In this document: positions 16,762 through 23,783 of the stretch, in pieces | Numbering within the stretch: the stretch's first letter is position 1 | Layout of the letters: each line of letters begins with the position of its first letter | Assembly (NCBI GenBank): GCA_046259385.1 | Contig: JBJYWI010000061.1 | Span: 1 to 34,482 of the forward strand | Origin: CAVWDI01 sp046259385 | GTDB taxonomy: Bacteria > Chloroflexota > Anaerolineae > Anaerolineales > UBA4823 | Length of the DNA stretch: 34,482 nucleotides | Reading direction: 5' to 3' | Program-made: the position numbers and the translations under genes | Notes under the pieces: generated by a model | The model's input: the letters and a program-made list of their open reading frames with translations, nothing else | Told to the model about the DNA's origin: nothing | Database searches by the model: none

Positions 16762-16921
16762 TAAAAGGGTGAAATCGCTGCTTAATTAAAGGATACGAAA
16801 TGTTCCGAAATATTTTTTGGGGCCTTTTTTCAGTTAATAGACAAACACAAGCAAGCGCATGACCTCAATTTTTTTCAGGCGCTTACAGAATTTTTTAGAA
16901 TTTTTGTAATTATGCGTGTGA

Positions 16922-16951
16922 ATTATACCGAAATTACGAACATTTGGTCAA
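16922..16951 (-). promoter_or_regulatory. Consensus sigma-70-type promoter of rpoC
   Basis: On the minus strand, -35 TTGACC (16946-16951) and -10 TATAAT (16922-16927) are separated by 18 bp. It is one of the best promoter matches in the window. Transcription should start near 16915, giving a leader of about 240 nt before rpoC. It also shows that rpoC does not rely on read-through from the histidine kinase gene. Confidence 0.75.
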
Positions 16952-16985
16952 GGAAACCTGATAATTATTAAAATTGTCTCACTTT

Positions 16986-19900
16986 TTATTTTTCGTTATT
17001 AGGCTGTCTCAGGGGCAACTCAAAATAGAAAGTGCTGCCTTTTCCTAACTGGCTATTTACAGTTGCATTACCTTTATGGCGTTCCGCGATCGATCGCACG
17101 ATTGCCAATCCGAGTCCGCTTCCGCGTTGTTCTTCGCCTGATTTTTGGGATACTCGATGGAATTTCTCAAATAATTGAAGCTGATCCATTGGAGAAATAC
17201 CGATACCGTTGTCATGGATCCTGAATTTCATACTTTTATGGGTAGCCTTGGCGGAAATGGTTACTTTTCCTTCTGTACGGGAAAATTTAATAGCATTTTC
17301 AACCAGGTTGTGCAGCGCTTGCTGCAGAAGGGCTTTATCTGCTTCCACCTCGGGTAAATTTTCGTCAATTTCAACTGTCATATTGATCCGCTTTTGTACA
17401 GCCTGCAGATTTAAACCGGATACCACATGTTCAATCATTTCTTTTGCGGATATTAATTCCAGATGCAACACAATCCCGCTCTCAAGGCGTCCCAGATCAA
17501 GCAGGTTGTTTACTAGATGAGTCATACTTTCAACACCCTCAACAATTTTCTGAACATAGCTCATCTGTTGCTCATTTAATTCTCCGACAATTTCGAGCAT
17601 TGTGGCATATCCGCGCATGAGCGTTAATGGCGACCTCAAATCATGACTGACGGTCCAGACAAATTCTGTTTTCAAAGTATCCAGGTCTTTTAGAGCGGTT
17701 ATGTTTCTTAGGAGGCACAATTTACCTATATTCTTTTCCTGGATTGTTACCCGGTTTGTTATTGCAAGATACACTTCTCCATCATCCAATTCAATTTCTA
17801 ACGATTGGGGCTTTCCGGAATTGGACGAAAGCAGTTCCTTCAACTCTTTATTTTTGATAATTTCTTCAAGGCGAGGTTTTTCTTCGGGATTGGTTGCAAG
17901 ATGTAATAATTTTTCCGCATTTGAGTTGGCTATAATCAATTTTTCGTCATTATCAAAAACCAGAAGTGGGTCAGGAATTGAATTCAGAACTGCTTCGATG
18001 CGCTGACGGCTGATTTCTGATTCGGCATACATGCTTGCATTTGCAGCCGCATGATTTGTTTGGGTTCCAATATTGGTGAGCAATCGGACTTCGTCCTGAG
18101 TGAATTCGTGGTATTCATTAAAAGCAACCCAAAGCACCCCGAAATAAATACCTTCACTCCTCAGGGCAACCGCTAGGAGCGAGGCAGGAATAGTCAGGTC
18201 TCCCTGCAATTCAAATAGTTTCGGTCTTTTGATATCAGGAAGCACCAGCCTCTCAAGTTGATCCTGGCCTCCGAAAAAATGGAGTATTTGCGAATCAAGT
18301 GCAGAGAGAATTTCCATAGAATCCCCCGAATGAAATCGAATTGGTTCTGAGGATACTCCCTCAAATTCCGGTAATACAGCGGGATTTAGGACAACCCGGG
18401 CTGAATCAGCCCCAGTTGATAGCGCAGATTCCAGGATTGGCTCAACTACTTCAGGGAAATAAAGGGTGGATGCTGCAGTCTGGCTGATTTGTAATAACTT
18501 GTTCTGCTCGTATAGTTGAGCCTGCAGATTGTTACGCATTTTTTCGAAAGAGCGCCCCAATTGGGCAAATTCATCTGATCCTTTTGCGTGGAGCGGGTAG
18601 TCAATTCTTCCATCTGAGATCTGTCCTGCTCCCAGTGCTAAATCTGATAGTGAATTTGAAATTGTTCGAACAGCGATGACCAGGATTAAAATCGTGAGAA
18701 GCGCAACTGCTGTGATTAACCCTAAAAGTGGGATTGAACTGGATATTGCAGACTTCTGGATATTTAAAACCGGAACTGTAAAGACAAGCGACCATGGCAG
18801 ATTATCCAGATACTTTTGATAGACAAGAAAATTCTGTAATTTGCCTGGTTCTTCGAGTGAATAATCAGCTTGAATTCCGAACCCATTTGAACTCAAGGGG
18901 TTAAATTTTGTATAGATCATCTGGGATTGCGGGTGAACGAGTACCCGGGATTCCTGGTTCAGTAGCATCCCATCTCCATCCAGGTCCGAGAGCTGTGAAA
19001 GTCCTGTTAGAAGCGGTTGGGCGAGAGGGTTAGTGTCAAAGTTTGTTCTCCCGATCAGGAGTCTCTCAATGTTTTGATTTGTGTCGAATATTGGAACAAT
19101 AATAGAAACTGTGGCTGATGGAATATCATACTTCGGCGGGGAAGCGGTGACCTTAATACTGGCATCGTTAAGAGCATCTCTGACAGCCTCAATCTCCATC
19201 ACTGGTCCCGATTGGCTGGCATCTGGAATTTCTTTATATGCCGAAATTATATTGCCGGAAGAATCAACGACCAAAAGTTCACTATAGAAATTGGAATCAC
19301 CCCCTTTTGTTTCTAGCAGGAGTTCGATTTCGGATGGATCAGCAAGGAGAAGCCTTTCGTCCGCTGCCAAGTTTGTAAGGATTGCAACGCCGGTATCGAA
19401 GAAATGCGATAGGTTTTCTTCACATATCTTTGCTGCATTAAACATTCTGGATTTAACCATGTTTCTTGACGTCCGGTTAGCGGTCAGCCAGGTGCCGGCA
19501 ATAAGAGCAAGTGTGAGAATTAAAACCAGCGGCAGCATGTAAAGACTCAACCTTGATTTGAGGCTTCTTTCGTATGGTGAAGGAACCAGCGGTTTTTCGC
19601 TTCCCCATTTTCCAGGTTGGATATGTGCGATGATGCCACAAACCAACCCGCCCAGAAGGATTGGTATTGAATAGATTATAGTTCCGTTAATGAGTGATGA
19701 TATTGCGTAATTTAATCTTTCAAGCGCTGACCCGGAGGTTGCGAAGGACATTACCAGAAAATGGATCCATGGGGTTATCAGAACTATGCCTGTTGCTGCT
19801 ATAAATGGGTGCCTTAAGAATCTAAATATGGGCGATCGGTAGTTTTGCATTAGAGCTGTACTGTACAAGATAGCGAACAGACCAATTTCGAGAGGAGTGA

Positions 19901-20300
19901 ATATATTATGGGAGTGCCACAATGAGAGGGAGATTCCTGTGAGCAATCCGATGACCGCTGCGGGTGTTGTGCCCAATAAACCGCCTGCCAGCATCCAGGG
20001 AATCGCAGAAAGAAGCAAGATCGTTATCTCTGAACCAGGTGGGGGGAATGAGTGAGCAGGTTCAGGACGGTTTTGAATTGCGAGAAGCAATCCGCAAACC
20101 GGAATAGACAAAATGAGAAGTATGAAAATATATTTTTGGGTTTTCCCCCAAAATTTATTATATGATTTCCACCTGTAAAGCAGGTAAACATCCAGACTCA
20201 AAAGAAGAAGCCAACCTGACCATCCTAAAAAACCTTGTGGCAAAGAAACATAAGGAGAGGTTGTGAATGTGGAGATCAGGATTGACATCCTTTGACCCAT
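16986..20300 (-). CDS. Hybrid-input membrane sensor histidine kinase
   Basis: A 1104-residue sensor kinase. Residues about 25-230 form a multi-helix membrane region. A helix at about 250-272 then leads into an extracytoplasmic dCache-like sensor domain at about 280-515. A last helix (about 520-545) connects to HAMP (545-597), GAF (about 600-750) and PAS (about 765-870). The kinase core follows: HisKA with the phospho-acceptor H886 in 'WTVSHDLRSPL', then HATPase_c with N-box 'NLVENAIKF', G1 'DNGIGI' (1030-1035) and G2 'GSGLGLA' (1060-1066). All catalytic motifs are intact. No receiver domain and no response regulator gene is nearby, so the partner is encoded elsewhere. The ATG at 20300 has no strong ribosome-binding site; a second ATG four codons in is preceded directly by AAAGG and is a possible alternative. 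Confidence 0.93.
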   Translation of the reverse strand: MGQRMSILISTFTTSPYVSLPQGFLGWSGWLLLLSLDVYLLYRWKSYNKFWGKTQKYIFILLILSIPVCGLLLAIQNRPEPAHSFPPPGSEITILLLSAIPWMLAGGLLGTTPAAVIGLLTGISLSLWHSHNIFTPLEIGLFAILYSTALMQNYRSPIFRFLRHPFIAATGIVLITPWIHFLVMSFATSGSALERLNYAISSLINGTIIYSIPILLGGLVCGIIAHIQPGKWGSEKPLVPSPYERSLKSRLSLYMLPLVLILTLALIAGTWLTANRTSRNMVKSRMFNAAKICEENLSHFFDTGVAILTNLAADERLLLADPSEIELLLETKGGDSNFYSELLVVDSSGNIISAYKEIPDASQSGPVMEIEAVRDALNDASIKVTASPPKYDIPSATVSIIVPIFDTNQNIERLLIGRTNFDTNPLAQPLLTGLSQLSDLDGDGMLLNQESRVLVHPQSQMIYTKFNPLSSNGFGIQADYSLEEPGKLQNFLVYQKYLDNLPWSLVFTVPVLNIQKSAISSSIPLLGLITAVALLTILILVIAVRTISNSLSDLALGAGQISDGRIDYPLHAKGSDEFAQLGRSFEKMRNNLQAQLYEQNKLLQISQTAASTLYFPEVVEPILESALSTGADSARVVLNPAVLPEFEGVSSEPIRFHSGDSMEILSALDSQILHFFGGQDQLERLVLPDIKRPKLFELQGDLTIPASLLAVALRSEGIYFGVLWVAFNEYHEFTQDEVRLLTNIGTQTNHAAANASMYAESEISRQRIEAVLNSIPDPLLVFDNDEKLIIANSNAEKLLHLATNPEEKPRLEEIIKNKELKELLSSNSGKPQSLEIELDDGEVYLAITNRVTIQEKNIGKLCLLRNITALKDLDTLKTEFVWTVSHDLRSPLTLMRGYATMLEIVGELNEQQMSYVQKIVEGVESMTHLVNNLLDLGRLESGIVLHLELISAKEMIEHVVSGLNLQAVQKRINMTVEIDENLPEVEADKALLQQALHNLVENAIKFSRTEGKVTISAKATHKSMKFRIHDNGIGISPMDQLQLFEKFHRVSQKSGEEQRGSGLGLAIVRSIAERHKGNATVNSQLGKGSTFYFELPLRQPNNEK

Positions 20301-20330
20301 TATTGACAGATTGGAAAGGTTATATATCAG

Positions 20331-20339
20331 ATTATAGCA
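20331..20339 (-). promoter_or_regulatory. Extended -10 promoter of the histidine kinase gene
   Basis: TGCTATAAT on the minus strand (TGn extension plus a perfect -10), about 30 bp before the kinase ATG. A poor -35 is typical of extended -10 promoters. It separates the kinase from the plsC gene upstream. Confidence 0.5.
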
Positions 20340-20406
20340 TTATTACCCTGAAATTAAGAACTGACTACAAAATTTTTCAACTATTGTTGTGATAAATAAG
20401 CAGATA

Positions 20407-21141
20407 TCAACAAAATTCGATCGTTTCTGTTGAACTTTTTTCGAGGTCTGAGTAATACCCTCTTTGTTGTGGGGGAAGCATTCCGGCGAGCTGGTACAAT
20501 GCCTCATCTGTCATTTTTCGAAGCTGATCAGGGTTAGCTCTACGAAATTCGTTGCGAAATCGAAAAGGGTGTCCGAATTTAACGAAAGCCCCGGGTTGGG
20601 ACCAAGCTCGAGTGAATCTGAGAGCCGGAAATCCTTGGGTGCCAGTAATCGCAACCGGTATTACTGGTACCTGACTGCGGCTGGCAAGGTATGCGATACC
20701 CTCTTTGCCGCGCTGAAGGGCAGGGCTTCGAGTACCTTCTGGGGCGACCAGGACCATTTCTCCCGCTTCTAATACTTCAAGCACAAGTTTCACTGCACGC
20801 CGGTCGAATTCCTGCCTGCGAACTGGTATCACCCGCCACAATTTTGGGAATATTCCGACAATGGGGTAATCGTAGACTTCAATTTTTGCCAGCGGGATAA
20901 TGTTACGGGGAAGGACATTGATCACTACAAACGGATCTATAAACGCGATATGGTTGATCATCAGTATCGCAGCGCCTTCCCCGGGGACGTTTTTGATCCC
21001 CTCTACATGATTTATTTTGGCAATTAATGTAAATCCGATGTATTTCAATAACAATCGAAGAAACCAGCGCCGTTTTTCAAAACGAGCATGGTTATATTTT
21101 CCATCAGGAATCAATTGCCGTTCCAGCTTGTCAACTGCCAT
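20407..21141 (-). CDS. plsC: PlsC-type 1-acyl-glycerol-3-phosphate acyltransferase
   Basis: Membrane-associated acyltransferase that probably makes phosphatidic acid from lysophosphatidic acid. With the chosen start it has 244 residues. Motif I is 'NHIAFID' with H64 and D69 (HX4D); motif III is 'PEGTRS' (134-139). The core 'GAAILMINH' and 'VPVIPVAITGTQ' segments also fit. The start at 21141 ('MAVDKLERQL') has an AAGGA site 5 nt upstream and overlaps the cmk stop by 11 bp. The frame stays open to 21210, but the extra 23 residues would lie deeper inside cmk and lack motif support. cmk followed by plsC is a common bacterial pairing. A role in acylating a glycolipid rather than bulk phospholipid cannot be excluded given the upstream glycan genes. 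Confidence 0.88.
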   Translation of the reverse strand: MAVDKLERQLIPDGKYNHARFEKRRWFLRLLLKYIGFTLIAKINHVEGIKNVPGEGAAILMINHIAFIDPFVVINVLPRNIIPLAKIEVYDYPIVGIFPKLWRVIPVRRQEFDRRAVKLVLEVLEAGEMVLVAPEGTRSPALQRGKEGIAYLASRSQVPVIPVAITGTQGFPALRFTRAWSQPGAFVKFGHPFRFRNEFRRANPDQLRKMTDEALYQLAGMLPPQQRGYYSDLEKSSTETIEFC

Positions 21142-21832
21142 GAATGTCCTTGAAGAGGTTAAAGATTTTCTCCAGAACCTGTTCGATATCCATTTCATCT
21201 GTCGAAACAACGATTGCGTCCGAAGCTGGTTTTAAAGGCGCTATCTTCCGGGTGGAATCGAAACGGTCCCGTTCTACCATATGATCAAGTATTTGAGCCT
21301 GGTCAGATTGCTCCCCACGGTTGATTTTTTCGAGATGCCGGCGTTGAGCCCGGATTTGTGGTGAGGCGTCCAGGTAAATTTTGAATCCAGCTTCCGGCAG
21401 AACCACCGTGCCTATATCCCTACCAAGCATAACTACTTTGCCGCGCTTGCCGATTTTTCGCTGTTGTTCAGTCAGCACCTCCCGCACGCCTCCGTATGAC
21501 GATACCAGTGAAACATTTGCATCAACTTCCGGTTTCCGGATATCCCAGGTAATGTCAATGCCGTTTGCCAGGATATCGCAAAATCTGCCATCATCAACAG
21601 AAGGTGGTCTCACATCCAAATCGGTTGTCTCTGCCAGACTGGTTAAATCAGATTCATTTTCAAGATCGGTTTTTTGCTGTAAAGCTAACCAGGTTATTGC
21701 CCGGTACATAACGCCTGTATCAAAAAACAGATACCCCAGATCATCCGCCAGGCGTCTACCAATGGTCGATTTGCCTGACGCGGCAGGTCCGTCAATTGTT
21801 ATGATGGAGGGGTAATAATTATTGTATTTCAT
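21131..21832 (-). CDS. cmk: Cytidylate kinase
   Basis: Phosphorylates CMP and dCMP with ATP for nucleotide supply and CDP-lipid synthesis. The protein has 233 residues from the ATG at 21832. The P-loop 'GPAASGKST' is at about 15-23, 'YLFFDTGVMYRAITWLAL' forms the CMP site, and 'MLGRDIGTVVLPEAGFKIYL' plus 'RDRFDSTRKIAPLKPASDA' give the remaining nucleotide-contact residues. All are typical of Cmk. A GTG at 21847 overlaps the upstream glycosyltransferase stop by 4 bp and would add five residues. I prefer the ATG because the extension is not conserved and the GTG has no ribosome-binding site, though coupling through the GTGA overlap is possible. It overlaps plsC downstream. Confidence 0.93.
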   Translation of the reverse strand: MKYNNYYPSIITIDGPAASGKSTIGRRLADDLGYLFFDTGVMYRAITWLALQQKTDLENESDLTSLAETTDLDVRPPSVDDGRFCDILANGIDITWDIRKPEVDANVSLVSSYGGVREVLTEQQRKIGKRGKVVMLGRDIGTVVLPEAGFKIYLDASPQIRAQRRHLEKINRGEQSDQAQILDHMVERDRFDSTRKIAPLKPASDAIVVSTDEMDIEQVLEKIFNLFKDIHGS

Positions 21833-21843
21833 ACTACTCAATT

Positions 21844-23673
21844 TCACTTTATCGGGATTGAATCAAGGTTATTATCGTTGCTATCCTGGAGATTGTCCGG
21901 AAAGAGGCTGCTGCTTGCCCACAGGATCACCATTTCAGGTACGGATGGGGCTTTGTGAAACGTCAACCAGGAAAGATAATCGGGCGGAAGGGCACCGTTC
22001 CAACCCGGATGTGTGTTCCAAACAAAATCCTGTCCCCGGTAGGTTTTATCCCCAGGCGGCAAATTATCGACTTCCCGGGTGATAACAATATCAGGGAGGT
22101 TCTCACTTGGGAGAATTGAGAGGAATTGTGTATTCCTGAAATCTCGCAGAAACCACCTCATGGATGGAGTTTGTACTGTGGAAAGAATTGGAATTTCGAA
22201 AGGCATTCCTGTCTGACTGTTGGAAATGTCCTGGAGAGTATCCATTAGCAGTAATGCCTGTCCGGTACCCGGGTTTGGATACCATAAAGCCTGCGGCTGG
22301 TTTTGCTTGCCAATAGAGACATTCCACGTCAATGAGATAGTGTAAATCAAAAGGGCGGCAGAAATGCCCCATAATAGACCTCGCTCTGCGATAAGCCGGT
22401 TCCAGCCTAAACTCACAAGTATCACGCTCAGTGCGGCAATCAAAAACACTCCCGCAATGAGCGCTACCTGGACCCCAATGGCTGGCTCGCCGAAAAAGAC
22501 AAGCATCTGCCCGGAAGAGATCAGCGCGTTCCAGAATAATACGCACAGAATAAATATAATACTCGCAAATATTAAGGTAATGGGAGATGTGGATTGAAAT
22601 CGAAGATATCTGCTGATTTCCCAGGAAGCAAGTACCCAAAGCGGAACCAGGGCCCAGATTAATCCTGATACTTCTCTTGCAGGATAAAGCATTAGAAATA
22701 ACAATGAAGCAAGAAACCAGCTGGAAATGGCAGTAAAAACCAGTCGGCTGGGTTCTTTATCGACATTTGAATTCTTGAACCAGCGGATTACCGTAATCAA
22801 TCCAAATAAAAGGGCTATTGGTTGAAACGCAGTCAGAACAACCAGGATATGAAAGGCTGGTATTCCAGAAGGTGTGAACCAGCCTTTGAGAAAGGTCAGA
22901 AAACTATCAAACCAGGCTGCCAAACCCTGGGGATAGAGAAAGAAATAGGTGCCGGCAGTCAGAATAATTCCACCCGAAAAAAGGAACAATTCTCGCCAAG
23001 GGAGAATACCTTTCTCGTTCTCCTTCAACTGCACAGAAGTCAAGCGGTCAATCAGGGTTTTACTTCTATCATTCTTCTCAAGGTTGATATTGTCAGCTGA
23101 CATATTTCTTTGTCTTAAAAATGCCTCTGTAATCCATGTGGCAAGCCCAACAGTTACTCCGGTAAATATTGATGGTCCGCTAAGCGAAGCAAGACCTGTC
23201 ATTATCCCGCTGGATTTAATATGCCTAAGAAAAAATAATCCGAGGGCAATCAGTCCAAATGCAAGTGCCAATATTGGCCCACCAGCAGTTCTTGATACCG
23301 CGACGAGCCCGGGATCAATCGCCAGACCGAAAGCGGTGATCAGCGCAGCTTGAATTCCAATGTTCCGCCGAATTAGAACCGGTGCAAGTACCAGGATTGA
23401 GCCAGCCAGAGCAGGCCAGAAACGAGCTAGAAAATTAGAGGCGCCAAATATGGTGAAAAGAAAACCGGTTGAAAATACATACGCGGGATTAGGGCCTATC
23501 CCGAATCCGGAAGTCTGCAGGTCCGGGTTTGCGATTAAATAGGATTGGAGAGCCCAGACCGACTCGGAATCGGAAAGAGGGGCTGCTCCAAGTTGATAGA
23601 ACCGGAGTACAAGCGCGAGCAGGAACGCGATCACGAAAAGAAATGTTTCCAGTTTTATACGTTGAATATCCAT
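21844..23673 (-). CDS. GT-C/PMT-like polytopic glycosyltransferase (TIGR03663-like)
   Basis: A 609-residue membrane protein with about a dozen hydrophobic helices. It resembles the dolichyl-phosphate-mannose mannosyltransferase-like group that accompanies DUF2298 genes in Chloroflexi and Archaea. Such enzymes move a sugar from a polyprenyl-phosphate donor onto an acceptor on the outer face of the membrane. The first external loop reads 'LRFYQLGAAPLSDSESVWAL'. Here the acidic pair is split as D35-S36-E37, where GT39 members usually have adjacent Asp-Glu. The C-terminal about 170 residues are soluble and probably extracytoplasmic. It lies 110 bp downstream of the stand-alone DUF2298 gene, the widest gap in this run, and no convincing promoter was seen there. 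It overlaps or abuts cmk. Confidence 0.75.
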   Translation of the reverse strand: MDIQRIKLETFLFVIAFLLALVLRFYQLGAAPLSDSESVWALQSYLIANPDLQTSGFGIGPNPAYVFSTGFLFTIFGASNFLARFWPALAGSILVLAPVLIRRNIGIQAALITAFGLAIDPGLVAVSRTAGGPILALAFGLIALGLFFLRHIKSSGIMTGLASLSGPSIFTGVTVGLATWITEAFLRQRNMSADNINLEKNDRSKTLIDRLTSVQLKENEKGILPWRELFLFSGGIILTAGTYFFLYPQGLAAWFDSFLTFLKGWFTPSGIPAFHILVVLTAFQPIALLFGLITVIRWFKNSNVDKEPSRLVFTAISSWFLASLLFLMLYPAREVSGLIWALVPLWVLASWEISRYLRFQSTSPITLIFASIIFILCVLFWNALISSGQMLVFFGEPAIGVQVALIAGVFLIAALSVILVSLGWNRLIAERGLLWGISAALLIYTISLTWNVSIGKQNQPQALWYPNPGTGQALLLMDTLQDISNSQTGMPFEIPILSTVQTPSMRWFLRDFRNTQFLSILPSENLPDIVITREVDNLPPGDKTYRGQDFVWNTHPGWNGALPPDYLSWLTFHKAPSVPEMVILWASSSLFPDNLQDSNDNNLDSIPIK

Positions 23674-23783
23674 TCTAAAGCTGAATATAATGTAAGTAAG
23701 TTCCCGGTGATTATTTGCTATTTCGAAAACTTTTATAAGATTAGAATTTTACCCGATTGAGCAGCAAGATCGGTTTCTCGCAC

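Noticed and set aside
16834..16860. Eight-codon leader peptide upstream of rpoC as a real gene
   Set aside because: The GAGG is only 2 nt from the ATG and there is no run of regulatory codons. It is mentioned only as part of the leader finding.
21142..21210. Longer PlsC start inside cmk
   Set aside because: It would overlap cmk by 80 bp and adds residues not typical of PlsC; the start at 21141 has a good ribosome-binding site.
23674..23783. Possible promoter in the 110-bp gap before the 609-residue glycosyltransferase
   Set aside because: Several AT-rich hexamers resemble -10 boxes, but none has a -35 at suitable spacing.
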